NCBI GenBank assembly: GCA_010094025.1
Contig: ML991785.1
Location: 400,462 to 464,461 of the forward strand
Direction: 5' to 3'
Length of the DNA stretch: 64,000 bases
Source of the DNA: Viridothelium virens
Lineage: Eukaryota > Ascomycota > Dothideomycetes > Trypetheliales > Trypetheliaceae
Within the stretch, counting starts at the first letter, position 1; the number at the start of each line of letters is the position of its first letter. The position numbers and the translations under genes were made by a program. Below, in pieces: positions 46,101 through 58,600 of this stretch. The notes beneath the pieces are model-generated. The model was not told the origin of the DNA, made no database searches, and was given only the letters and a program-made list of their open reading frames with translations.

Positions 46101-48707
46101 TGTGGGCACAAGCTCGATGTCCCAACTGAGGACATGCTGAAGGAAGTAGTGGATAGCTACAGCCGATGGTCAAGGACCTCTATGCTGCGTAGCAGCAACA
46201 GCCACAGTCGGCAATAGTAACCACGAAATGCAGAGTCGACCAGTCCATGCCGATACGAGGATGCAGTCAGGGCTTTTCGTCAAGAATATAGACATTACGG
46301 TACTGCGCGTCGCAAGAAACCTCAAGCGCTCTAACGAAGAGGCACTCAAGGCATGCAGTACGCTGTTGCCATGGTGGATAGAACTTCGTTGTTGACGAGT
46401 GCTGTGGGTGGAAGAGGGGAAGGAAAGGAAGTGGCGGGGGGTCATGGGATATACAATTGGAAGGCAACAACAGTGAGGCTGCTAACCCACGGGCGACAAA
46501 GAGGCCGTGCGTCTGAGAACACCATGTCAATCAATACAAGATCCTGGAACAGGCCTCAACGACCCGAAACCGAACACACCCAGGAGATGACGGAATATGT
46601 TGAGTCCTCTTCTATGGATCATGACCATCTACGTGGGCAGTGTCCTTCGGGCTTCAACAGCAGACCCCGGCACTTGATGTGGGCCTTTAGAGGCAATCAC
46701 GCTATTCTTGATACCTGGAGTTCGGGAAGACTGCTGTATGAGCAAACGTCTGTTGCTAAAGCCCCGCTGCCTACCTCTGTAACTCCCTGATCACTTGATG
46801 ATCAAGATTGCCTTGTGGATCCAATATACGGTCCGCGTGGCTGTTCGAATCGGTTCGACTATGTTCCAGCCTAGCTTGGCTATGGCCATGGTCACCGACA
46901 AGGAGTTACGCCCTTGCACTAGGACTTGGCAAGTACTAAGGTTAGGTAGGTACTCAGGTTTGCCTGGATCAGCCTACTTCCCGAGTGACCTGGGGAATCA
47001 GGTATGCAAGATACTGTGGCCCTTGCCCCAACCAACCACTCCAATGCGGTGATGGCGAGCCATTTTCAAGGTTCTTTCCTAAGTCTCTTTGTTATCTGGG
47101 TTCAGGCTAGCTGAATTATACTAGAGCCAATTACAAATAGCAGTCGGCTCGCGATTGGGCTTTAGTGTTCAGGTTCGAGGGCTTTATTGGTGCTAACGGT
47201 ATTACATTACTGCTGAGTCAAGCATATCTGAAAGCATCACCAATCATAGTGAAATTAGGCTCCCTGAGAGGGTCGTCCAATACTTACTCTGTTTAGCAGG
47301 GCGCTCTCCTAATCGTCTTGAAATCAACTAGACCGTCGGACCCAATCGTACAAGTCAGTAGCACGACCTATAACCTTTTTGATCACAGTCTCAGATACAT
47401 AATTTGGACTAATATCTTGCATTGGTAATCAATCGGGAGATTTGGTCATATTTCTGAAAATCATCGATCCCATGACATCATTCAGTCACTCTCTGGGTTC
47501 AGATATGAGAGCGATTAAATGATTGAGGCACTTGCCCGATGCCAATTGGAACAAATCCCTCATTTTGAGCTTTGTGGGCTAAAGTCTGACTCAATCTCTT
47601 CAGCCACAATTAAACACATTGTTCTCGCAGATCAGTTGATAGAGGAAGAGCCATGCGTCTTTTGTTTGATCACTGAGCCTTGCCCAGATGATTGCAGCCT
47701 TGGTGCGAAGGGCGTGCATCATGGATTTTTAAAGCCAGCTCGAACAACAGCGCCGCGTAATGGAAGCAAGAGGCAAGGGGTTCTGGTACCACCACGGCGT
47801 GGGGTCAGTGGGAGAGAACAAAGATATTTCATCGAATGACAGACTACCTCCAGCCTCTTCCTGCGTCCGACGTCTACGGCGTCCCCCAATGGGATCTTTC
47901 AAACCCAAGTAAGATATTTACACAGGGGCTTTAGCAAATCAAAATCGAAGTATTTCCTCCACAATCCTGCAAATTCCCTTCTTAAGGAGCGATTATCATC
48001 ATTTTGTGTGAGACCACGCTAGTCTATATCAGAAACATTGATGCAGGAGAAAGCGACACTCGACTGAATCATTAAACCAGATCCCTGGATTGCAGGTCTG
48101 CTGCATAATTAGAGCTCCAGTGCGCTGTGTAGAAGAGGAAAAGCTGCTGCGGTGAACGAACCTCACTGGTCTAGCCCATATTTCCAACCCCTTTTGCCAT
48201 CAACAGGTACTCTCATCTTTAATCCATCTCACCACCATTTGGCACCAAAGAAGTCAACTCTATCTTCCCAAATCTTTCTAATGTTACAAACGTCCAAGCT
48301 TGCTACGCTTCTGGTGGCAATAGTCTTTCGGGCCCTTGTGTGGCGCTAGCCTGGGCTAGCCTTGCGACTTGCGCTCAGTCTCGAGAACCCTTCAATAACG
48401 TCCACGACTCAAGCAGGACTTGAGAAACACATCACTCAACCCCTCCCCAAACGAAGGCCAGATCGGGTCAGATCACTTCCACCATGCGATTGTCGAGGTT
48501 TTGCCAACGCTTACGCGATGATTGGTCCCATTACGGCGTCCTCACAAGATTTGAATTACGACAGGTTGTCAAGACCTTCGGAGACGTCCTCTCATGATCA
48601 CTTCTGCCTCAATTATCAAATTCCATTTAGCATATACTCTATTCGACCTATGGATGCCTACATCAGCCACAGCAAGACCAGAATAATCTCGACCCATGCA
48701 GCGGGGA
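43156..48707. other. gene-poor region, right half
   Basis: No recognisable gene. Frames at 44461-44682, 44669-45121, 46353-46790 and 47519-47839 have no domain I can name. No tandem arrays, tRNAs or intact transposon genes were seen. Confidence 0.45.
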
Positions 48708-50232
48708 TCACGTCGCTTTCAAGCCAAACCGAGCCCTGATTCTCCGGAACAACTCAGCAGCCATCGCCTCCCTAGTCGCCTTCGTCCTCCCTGCCGCGTC
48801 CCTGTTCTCTGCCGCTCTTCGCAGCAAATAATTCAAACAGTCCCTCATGCCACCCCAAGTCGTCGCCTTGTACGCTTTGGGTGGACCGACCATCCCTTCC
48901 TCGCCCGTCGCGCCAGCCTCCAATGCCGCCTTCGCAGCCTGCACAAGTTCGCACGAGACCTCATCCGCCATACCTTGCAGCTGGCCATAACATAAGTCGG
49001 GAAGATGATCAACGGACGTCTGAGATAACTGAGCGTTACGCAACTTCTGAGCCTTGCGTACGGAATCAGCGTTGTGCGTTGCCAACATCACAGCAATTCT
49101 TGGGAATGGATCTGGCTTGCTGTCCAGGGGCTGCAAGATACCACCATACTGTCGCTTTAAGAGATTCTCGACCAGCATGTCGTAGGCATTATCCGTGTCT
49201 TCTTTGGAGGCTTGGACAAGTTGTTTTGGTTCTGAAGCGAGATAAGCACCGCGGACAAGTTTGACGCCAAGTGTGTAATTGTTGGTCTTGGCATCGACCA
49301 GATGAGATGACAACACACCAGGAGTCGCGCGCAAATAGGCCTGGTATGTACTGTATACGGTAGGTCTGCGCGACCCGTTGGAAGACGGACGGTTATAAAT
49401 ACGTTGAAGATTTAATGTCCAGGCTTCATAGCCAGGATTTGTGTTTGATTCTTCAGCTGCGGGAAGCAGAGACACATTCTTTGCAGAAGCAGCATCGCAC
49501 ACTGCTCTCATTGCTGCGTCCATGGATCGTGAAGGAGGACTTTTATCCTTCATGAGTTGCAATGCACTACTACCAAGGCCAGACCATCTGAGAACCGGTC
49601 AGTAAACAGTTGAGTAATGCTAATGATCTGTGAGGGATAGCATGCGAGAAAACTGACTTGAGACCCACAAAGCTCCCTGAATTCGCCAACGCCACGGTTT
49701 CTAGCATGCCCTTCCGCCATCTTTCAACTGCAGCCTTGCTGTTCTCCGCCCCTCCCTCGAGCACTTCAAGCGCGTATTCGAGAATAACGTCTGTATATCC
49801 ACATGCATGCAGTTGCTGCATCGACTTTTGCACCTCCGCCCTCGTCTCACCTATGCAGAACTGCTTGTAAAATGTCTGGTATAGGAGGGCACGAATGACA
49901 GGATTTCGATCAACGTCAACAAGATAAGACTTGGACTTGAGCATCCGCTTCAGAAGACTGATAGAGGCACCCAGGATGGTAGGTGAGGAGGATACAGAAG
50001 TGATGAGGAATGTCCGCAGAACACTGGACAAGGGCAATGTGCTCAAAGGAGGCTCTCTGTGAGCCGGGGCCAGTGGCTTGTGTAACTCATTTGGATGACG
50101 ATTAGATCCCAGAGGCGCTGCAGAAGACTGGGTACCCTGCCCTTGTGTCGAGCGAATGGTCCGGATCTGCTGATATGAGCATGGTAACCTGGGTGATCGA
50201 AGACGCATCGTTCGTAATTTTGCGGGCTTCAT
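48708..50232 (-). CDS. PUT1: mitochondrial proline dehydrogenase
   Basis: Exons 50232-49658 and 49587-48708, with a 70-nt intron, give 484 residues. The ATG at 50230-50232 opens an Arg-rich, acid-poor presequence (MKPAKLRTMRLRSPRLPC); the longer frame starts with GTG. The FAD-dependent TIM-barrel signature is clear: TLGVKLVRGAYLASEPKQ, MLATHNADSVRKA, CYGQLQGMADEVSCELVQA, and the C-terminal LNYLLRRAAENRDAA that contacts FAD and substrate in PutA-type enzymes. It oxidises L-proline to pyrroline-5-carboxylate at the inner membrane, feeding electrons to ubiquinone. The P5C dehydrogenase gene is not in the window. Confidence 0.95.
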
Positions 50233-52504
50233 TGCTTGCAGTAGGTAGTGCCGTTGCCTGAGTAGATAAAGGGAGCTGTGTTGGGACACCCTCTCAATCG
50301 AGCTGTAGCCTGTGACAGATCCTTTGAAGTGCCCCAGGCGGTCAATGAAGCCCCACTTGAAGTGCTCTCTGTCACAAGTGTATCTGCCTAGTTAGATAGG
50401 CCGTAATTGACATGGCTGTCACGAACCTTCTCGCGTGGGGTAGATATGGTTTGAGTGAGGGGCAAATTCTGCGAGGTCTATAAGTAAGCGCCTGTTCCAC
50501 CAGTGCAATCGCTGGTTCATAAGGGCCCACGCAAAATGATCCTTGCTCTTCCACTTCTCTTACTCTGCAGAACGCTATCTGATCATAGCGTGTACCTTGT
50601 GCTCAATCAGAGCCTATGGCCTCTGCCCATTCACTCCCTTGTCTGACATTCACTACTCTTCCACCACAACCTCACTGCCACATCTCTCCGACGTCAATGC
50701 AGGTGAAAGGGCACGGGCTTGACAGAATGCCTTTGATATTTGGTCTGCATTTGGGAACAGTTCAACGGAATTCATTTATCAATCCGTCCTTACTTCTGGT
50801 CCTTCTCATGGATCAGAACCATCCTCACCGACAATCGAGACAACTTGACATGAGCAAGGGCTCAGTATGCGAAGGGACGAGCTTCAAGCGCTTGTGAAAC
50901 TCACAGGTATCTTAACGAGTAACTTAGCAATGGACAGATGCTATATGCTCACACTGATAAGCCGACTGTTTGGCAAGGCACTTACCAGCTACTCTACCCT
51001 TCCCCGGCTCGCCTTCCTTGCGACCTTCCCAATCAATGTTGGGCACTCTGACAGACAACATCGCTGGAGCCAGACAAGATCGATGTCGGACGACGGACCT
51101 CCTCTTAATCTCACATCTGTCTGGCTGTCTCATCTTGCGCGGATGCTCAATGCAGTTCTGACCAATGAGTCCTGAACAAACACCAAACCGAACGGCATCC
51201 TATAGACTGCATTGTCCATGGATAGATCGTCAAAGTCGACTTGCAGTATCGAGACCAGACACAGTGGACCCCTGCTCAACCCGTATACCATGCCAAGCTC
51301 TCATCCGATCACCAAGACACAATATCTATTCGTCCTAGGTTATGCTTACGGTTCTGAACACATGTGCAGCTTGCAAATCGAAGGAAACCTTGATTATCTT
51401 CCGTTATCTATGGTCTAGGTTATCCATCCATCCTCTGCCATGATCCAGCCTTGGAACTGCGCACGGACCCTTGCCTCTTTTCATCACGACGCTTCTCTTG
51501 GTTGGGATGAAAACATCGTCTCGTACCCATCACATCTCTGATACAGTAGGGTTCGCCGGATACAAGTCCTTGCTTCGAATGCTTTTCGATATTCTGGACT
51601 TTACCTCGCACTCGCCTGCACCGCCTAGAGTACCCCGCCTGCACCGCCACATACGGACCGGGGAGACAAGACCTTGAAACATATCGGGCCAGCTCTCGAT
51701 CTAACCCATCTCGTTCTCGGCTTCCGACCTTGATCTCAACGCCGTAGAATCGCTCGACATCTTTTCCTTCTTGGCCTTCGTCATGATATACTGTCCAAGC
51801 CTCCACCTGACCTCCAAACGCGTTGAGTTGATCTCAAATGGCGTCATTTGGTGCTCAGTTTTCTTCTCATCAACCCAGGCGACTTCCCAAGCAGGAAGGT
51901 CCCGGTATTCTTGACAAGATCGACAACCGTGGCAGAACTCTTGTCATTTTATTGCAAGATCCCTCGCGCCATCACCATCGTGGCGTCTCCAGCATACAGT
52001 CGACTTTTGAAACTATTGAATACACAGCTACGACCGATGCAATGAGAAGTGATATTGTCGTCGTCTCTAACATCCCGGGAGCGCTATCGATGTCTGTAAG
52101 GACTGAGTCTTTCTCGTATAGCGCAGGATGCTCCAATGCCCGGGTGGCTCCGCTGTTAGCCAACTCTTCTTCTCAACATGTGGATGGTTGAGAACCAAAG
52201 GTTACTATGAATCCAAGCATCCGGTGATCCAGGCATGTACAAACCGAGATTCATCTTGCCGGGACGACTTGTGACTGATGTGTCTGCGACGCTGTCACAT
52301 TCGTATTCTAGTCCTGAACCATTTTGTTCTCTCGGTAGCATTCATTATTTAGTAACACGTTCTCCCGCTCTGATGTCCTCGTGACATGGTCTTAACACCG
52401 GAAGATTAGCAGAGGAACAATTTCGTGACAAAAGAGCTGCTTATTGGCCTGGCCGATTACTGAGTAATTGGCATGCAATAAGCTTGGAAGCTTATTTGCG
52501 CGAC
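50233..52504. other. intergenic region
   Basis: The left end is upstream of proline dehydrogenase. An ATG-started 117-codon forward ORF (51838-52191) has no recognisable domain. Nothing else could be supported. Confidence 0.4.
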
Positions 52505-52752
52505 TGGATAAACTGGAAGCATATGACCTTGGAGGATATTCGAAAGCACTACTAGGAGATCAGGAACATCCCACACGATACCAAAGGGACTGAGTATACC
52601 TACAACGTTGTCCACTGAGGCAAAATAGTATGGGTTCCAGCTACCAAACATGTAAAAATGATTGATTTTGGCCAAACCTACACCTCTACCCTGAAGCTGA
52701 TGATAGCTTTTCCAAAAGCATCGTCGTCATGTTCTTTGCTGTCCTTGATCAG
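52505..52752 (+). pseudogene. decayed kinase-like fragment, inverted relative to its paralogue
   Basis: The forward translation HMTLEDIRKHY-stop-EIRN aligns with PMTLESIKEHQQEIRD of the kinase-like gene at 53113-53938, and PATKHVKMIDFGQTY aligns with PATKHPKIIDFGEAR. The catalytic loop HNDIHQNNIMW is degraded to YNVVH-stop-GKIVW. Stops are TAG at 52553-52555 (from CAG) and TGA at 52616-52618; after the DFG the similarity continues in another frame (ADDSFSKS against TDDGCLSK). His-to-Tyr in the catalytic loop and the CAG-to-TAG stop are C-to-T changes at CpA, as RIP produces. Confidence 0.75.
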
Positions 52753-52950
52753 GGTTAGTATAGCCGGCAATATCGAAAGCAGATGCAGCATCAAGTCAGG
52801 TCTATGAACGGTACAAGTGATACGTTCTGGGGAACCATCCTGCACCCGTCAGTCAATCTTCGATGCCCCTGCTGTGCGGTCTCTCTGCTGCAACTCACCG
52901 GCTCTCCTCAACTCCGCACCTTTTGGACAGACTGGAACATAAACTTGGTC

Positions 52951-52990
52951 GACAGCGACCGGGACGACAGCGACTAGGACGATAGCGGCC
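52951..52990. repeat. 15-bp tandem repeat, about 2.7 copies
   Basis: GACAGCGACCGGGAC, GACAGCGACTAGGAC and a partial GATAGCGGCC follow each other directly. The differences are mostly C-to-T. Short and probably a replication-slippage product. Confidence 0.7.
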
Positions 52991-53112
52991 GAGAAGGCAC
53001 GTAACTAGTTCAGATTCCCATTACGGCTTCGGCAGTCGTTCAGATTGGACAGCCACAGCCAGAGCTTTGGTTTGCCATGCAAGACGATCAATAGCTTAGC
53101 GGCCAAGCTTCT

Positions 53113-53938
53113 TCATTCGACAACTCTATCAACATCTGACACATCTTGGCCTGGGTTGTTGTCATTCTTGGCCGTCGGCGATGTTGGTGCCTGCTCGATC
53201 TGTGGTCGCAAGTCCAATAGTCTCGTCAAGTCGTCCTCGTCTCGCTTCGATAAGCAACCATCATCAGTCAAAGGTGTTTTTTCATCCACCTTCCGCGCCT
53301 CGCCAAAATCAATTATCTTTGGATGTTTTGTGGCTGGGTCCCACATTATGTTGTTTTGGTGGATATCGTTGTGTGTGTACCCAGCCTCTTTGATTTTGTG
53401 GAGGGCGTCCCTGATTTCCTGTTGGTGCTCTTTAATGCTCTCCAATGTCATTGGCTCCAGTCTCTCCATCCAAAACCCGACGAAGCTCCCGTTCTCGGGA
53501 TGCAGGACGGGCCCTTCTGACACTCGGACGACTGGCTGGATGCCTTGGTCTTGTAGCGACACCAATATGTCGTGTTCTTTCGAGATGTCGTTGAGCCATC
53601 TAGAGTCCCCCCAGGTCGTCGGCCATATACTCCCACGGCGGTTGCATCTGAGCACGCCGTGATCGGCGAATGTAGTTGATATCAGCACCTGTCACGAAGG
53701 ACTTCAGAGTTCCTTCATCAGCATCCGAGAAGAGGTCAGGCGATGACGATATCGCCTCCAATCTGCTCGGAGAGCCTTGAAAAGCCTGCTTTTGTTTGAT
53801 TATGGATCGTCCAACTACTTTTGGACGTGGGGGACGTGAATCGGGCCAGTTTTTCTGATGGCCCATTCCCTTAGCTCCCTCCGCGAACGGCTGCCCCAGC
53901 GTTGGGACGTGCTCGCTTGTCCCCTGATATTCATCCAT
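53113..53938 (-). pseudogene. kinase-like protein with a frameshift in the N-lobe
   Basis: The frame from ATG 53936-53938 (MDEYQGTSEHVPTLGQPFAE) runs to GADINYIRRSRR. The kinase sequence then continues in another frame from VLRCNRRGSIWPTTWGDSRW. The switch is at about 53650-53657, where the sequence reads CGTGCTC; a lost GT would explain it, and no GT-AG intron fits. The C-lobe has the catalytic loop YTHNDIHQNNIM (Asp and Asn present), the metal-binding IIDFGEAR, and an acidic tail. This resembles small fungal kinase-like genes with an HxD-I-H-x-x-N loop rather than classic HRD kinases. It is either recently inactivated or carries a sequencing indel. A decayed inverted copy lies about 360 nt away. 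Confidence 0.65.
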
Positions 53939-55462
53939 CGTTGATGGAGGCAGGAACTGTGCCTCCTCTGACGAGATAGCGTAGCCAAGACCTCAAATGG
54001 CATCTGAAGAATGCTATACAGTTTGTATGGGGGTCGTCCATTTGGATCGATTTCCATATTTCGCGACAAATCTCTCACATGTCACTGTGCCGCCTTCTGG
54101 GGAGCAACACATTACCCCTCTCGAGGAGATTACATTTTGTGATTGTTAGCAGAACTCCAGTGTTTACCATTACCGGATATGGGACTTTGGACACGTCAGC
54201 GACAAGGGAAATGCGAATTTTGTGTTTAGCAATTTCCCGAGGCATCACAACTACAAGCTACTGGTACTATGCCCTGACGATCGCATGACAGGAGATTCGC
54301 GTGACAAAGCCTACCTGAGGCTCATCATGATTGCCATCGAGATGCGGCAAAAAGGCTGCTGATCCCTGTACAACACAGAATCACAAGCCTATGGCAAGTC
54401 TGAAAGCATGATGACTGAGAGAATTGGGGGTGCATCCCTCGACAAAGGACGCTGGGAAAAGATACACCTTGTATTAAGAATCGATCCGAAACCCCATCTT
54501 CAAGAACTGGGGAGTTCTAAGATGACTCAATGACATCTCGGGAGAACGCCACGTATTGGAAGAACTGGGTAGCTCCCGGATGACCAAGGAAAATACAGGC
54601 GTTAGTGCTGCCTAGGCCCACCACCCACGCATCAAATTTCATATCCGACACGTCCGATCCCCGTGTCTTGGACAGTGATAGGCCGAGTTCTAGGTCTGGC
54701 CTCATGATTGCGCTCGTGCACGGTGCCGTCGAGAGACTTCTGGCTACCCGGCGCAAGGTGGAGATGGATTACACCGAAGACATGCAACCAGTAGCTCAGT
54801 AAGTAGCGATGCCTCCAATATGGTCCATTTCAACGCTAACATTAGTACCAGCTACTTTCGCGGTGCACAAGATGTATACGCGAGCAAGACTATCTTCATG
54901 AAACATTCTGCCTAATGGTACGCGGCGAAGCTTTTTCCAGATCAATCTGAGTAGAAGGCCTCAGCAATCGGACAAACTCAGCTCAACGCCCCACATATCT
55001 GAATTGCAACATGGGGAGCGTGACATATGGGTACTTCACGCAATCTTATCATTCCCTGACGCTATATCACTATCCGGATACTAAGGCATACTTGCGCAAC
55101 ACAATCACATTAATCACTTAGCGACTTGCTCGGCTGGGCTTTGGACAGAGCAGTGATGACGGGTTGCGGCTGTTTCCTCATTCTTTGCCTTGTCAAGCGT
55201 AGTTTACCCGTAGAAGTACTTATATTTTGATGGCAGAATTTCGCATCTCAATGTTCCGTAGATGTAATCCACTCCATCTTCGCGGTATACTTGATACCAC
55301 GGTACCTACATGGTAAGGGCACCGTGGTCGCAAAGGGCTGACTCGCGCGTCTCGATGGCCAATGGTCGAGTCGCAATTCCTCGGCTCGCTCCGAACTCTC
55401 CCCCCACCAAGCTGCGATTTCGGCGACGAGATGGTAATTTCTCGACTTCGCGACCACCGACC
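53939..55462. other. intergenic region upstream of the Zn2Cys6 gene
   Basis: No gene recognised. The frame of the next gene is open upstream to an ATG at 55310, so its protein could be 51 residues longer. GTACCTAC occurs near 55302. Confidence 0.45.
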
Positions 55463-58400
55463 ATGGATGCTACCCGTCCCTCTCCAACTGCAGTCCTTCC
55501 ATCGCTCGCGTCACGTCGTGCAGGCATTCCACCTCCTGTCCGAAGCTCAGGAGCCACTCCCCAGTCTCCGCCAAACTCATCATCACCCACAGGCACCTCC
55601 AAACGTCGCCGCAGCGAGTACGACGATGCCGACGAAGACGCGAGACGGCTGGGGGCCAACAAAAAGGCCTGCGATGAATGCAGGCAGCAGAAGGTAAGCC
55701 GACCCTCTTGACCATTGTATTGGTACTTCAAGTTCGCTGGTGCTTCATCCATGGATTCCTACCCTTCCATCATATGTTGTACAGTGAAGCAATCACCCGT
55801 CGCTAAGTCGAGGCTACTGTCGGGAATGATGGCCATGCAATGGACCTTGGAACGAGACTCAACCCTCTAAGTAATCTATATTGGGATTGGCTTGTATATT
55901 GATGTCAATATCTTCGCTTCAATGCCGTTGCGCTCCGATCTTTCTAACATCGTCCTCCACAGCTGAGATGCAATGTGAACACGGTCGAAGATGGAGAGAT
56001 CAGTCCGTGTGAGCGGTGCCAAAGGTTTGGGCTGCAATGTATCATCACCCCTGGTTTCAAACGCACTGCCAAACGAGATGAGCATGCCGCAATGAAAAAG
56101 GAACTTGCCGAGCTCAAAGCAGAGAACCAAGCGTTGCGAATGCAGCTTCACCAATCGAGTATCAACGGCCATGCGAGTACAAATCCTCCTGCTTCTGGGT
56201 TAGGTAATCCCTTGTCGTTTGGATCTCCATCGTCAGGCCCCACGACTACCGCGTTTGCAACCTCCTCTGCCTCCGCCAGCTATCCGATGGCGCTTCCTCC
56301 AGCTGCAGGATCAGCGGCAAATTCGTACTCGTTTCCCTACACCCCGAGCTACTCAGCTGTGCCGACTTCGAACTCTCTTTCACTCGGAGAATCTGCTAGC
56401 TACTCAACACCCACGCATATTAGGACCCCACTTGGTAGTAGTATGCCAGGACTTCAATTTGACGCAGACATAGCATCTAACGAAGCCGACGCGTCACACT
56501 CACTGCTACGTCTTTCTCAGCGAGGCGACGGGGACGATAGGTACGCCATGAAGCTTTTTCTTTATTGTGGAATATGGATTTTTCCTGTATTGGCGGAACA
56601 CGAGGAAGATCTTCATTCGCACCAAGCGCTTTTGTCAAAGATCGGACTTCGAATATTCATGCCACTCTACGCTGCTCAATACAGAGCTATGATTAGGGGT
56701 GGCTGACTTGGTTGCTTTTCCCGAACAGTTCGAATTTCCGCCGTGTCCACGCTTCGAAGACCATTGGCGACGTTCGTCTCCCTATAACGGAGATCAATGA
56801 GCTGTTCTCGCGATATTGGACGGAATTCCATCCCTATCTTCCACTTCTCGATCGGACCAAAGATCCAGAGGACTACTACAAAGAATGTCCGATGCTCTAC
56901 TGGACCATTGTCTTTGTGGCCTCGCGCCGTGATGAAGCCAACTCGGAGCGAATGAAAGATCTACGCGCGCCGGTCATGCAATTCATCTATAATACTGTTT
57001 CTCAAAGCTCGCAGAGCTATAACATTGTCAAAGGCCTCTGTTTAATCTGCACATGGCCTCCGCATACGAGCAGCACTTCGGCCGATCCTACGCTCGAGTT
57101 GACCGGGATGATGATGGCGATGGCAATGAGATTGGGTCTGCACAGGCCCAGCCATGCAAGGGATTTTGCTAGATACAGTCTCGTAGTTCCTCCTGCAGAG
57201 GTAGACGACCGGCTCCGCACTTGGACAGCTTGCAATATTGTGGCTCAGAGGTATGCATTGTTACGTCCTGCCAGGGGCCTTGCTAACTACTTCGCAGTAT
57301 ATCTACTGGTTACGGGCAGCCATCTCTGGCTCATTTTGACTATATGCTGCAGCCGGACGAGAATTCTGGTCCCGAGAAGCTTCCCCTGCCACCTGAATTC
57401 CAAATGCGGCTGGCGATAGAGTTACTAGTCAAAAGGATCTCAAGATTTCTCTACCGTGGTCCAACGGAAGACAGCAATCCTCAGGTAGAGGAGCAACGTC
57501 ACCACATAGTCCGTATTCTGGATGCCGAGTTGAAGAAGCTATCTTTCGATAATGCTGATACGATGTCTTGTGAGTACTCCTCAGCAAGCCTAGAAACATG
57601 CGACGAATACATGTAATCTCTCGTCAAGCCCGCAACTGCAACGCTGATTTTTCTTTCCCTCCCAGCCCTCGATCAACTCAACCTCAAAGCCGCCACCCTC
57701 CACCTCCACCTCTCCGCCTTCTTCGCCCCACCCTCATCCCCCGACTACACCATGGACCTGCACCACCTCTCCAACGCCGCAATGTCGTTCCTCGACCACG
57801 CCGCCTCGATCTCGCTCTCGCTCTCGCACGCGCCCTCCTACCTAATGCACCTCCTCCTCGCCGCGGGCTTCACCCTCCTCAAGCTGCTCTCCTCCCCCTT
57901 CTTCGCGCACTACCTCGACCGCAAGCGCGCCCGCGCCCTCCTCGCCGCCGCCGTCCGCCTCGTCCGCGACATCTCCGTCGCCTCCAACGACCTCCCCTGC
58001 CGCCTCGCCGAAGTCCTCGCCCAGCTCTCGCGCGCCACCGCCGCCTCCTCTTCCTCCGCCAGCCCCGTCTTGCACCGCGCCTCCACCTCTATCTCGCTCG
58101 CTTCGCCACCTATGGCGCCCAGTCTCGACGGCGGCAGCGTTGGCGGCGGTGGGGGCGTCGGCGTGGGTGGTGGGGGAGGAGGAATAGGAGGTGGGGGAGG
58201 AGGAGGTGTAGGCGTGCGACTCGACCTCGACGCGCTACTCCCCGCGACACCGCCCGCCATCGACGACAGCCTGACGCTCCGCGTCAAGTACCGGCGCAGC
58301 ATGAGCGTCGTCTATGACTCGGTGTGGAGCTGGCGCGAGAAGTACCAGGGGAAGGGAGCCGCGGGGAATCTGGACGAGGCGGTTAGGCGCCCCACGGAGC

Positions 58401-58600
58401 CGGACTCGGGCGTCCAGACGCCGGTGGCGGGGGGTGGGTTGGGAACGCAGTCATCTTCTTCCCATCACCCCAACCACCATCACCAGCAGCATGGAGGAGG
58501 GGAGGAGATGGATTTGTTCAGCGGGCTTGAGGGGTTCGAGGACTTTGGCGTGTTTGATCAGACGTTTGACCCGTTGGTGGGGCTGCCTGACGTCATGTGA
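55463..58600 (+). CDS. Zn(II)2Cys6 transcription factor with fungal-specific regulatory domain
   Basis: Exons: 55463-55693, 55963-56540, 56729-57250, 57298-57569 and 57666-58600, giving 845 residues; all junctions are in phase. The ATG at 55463 has good context (GACCATGG). The zinc cluster is CDECRQQK|LRC...CERCQRFGLQC (Cys70, 73, 80, 93, 96, 103), split by intron 1 as is common. A coiled coil (MKKELAELKAENQALRMQL) follows for dimerisation. After a Ser-rich linker comes the middle homology region (ELFSRYWTEFHPYLPLLDRT, MAMAMRLGLHRPS, DDRLRTWTACNIVAQS). The C-terminus has Ser/Ala-rich, Gly-rich and His-rich low complexity and ends with an acidic-aromatic segment (MDLFSGLEGFEDFGVFDQTF) that looks like an activation domain. 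The linker after the zinc cluster (GFKRTAKR) recalls the Leu3/PrtT group; target genes unknown. Confidence 0.9.

Noticed and set aside
57598-58317. 239-codon Arg/Pro-rich forward ORF
   Set aside because: Alternative frame of the C-rich last exon of the Zn2Cys6 gene.
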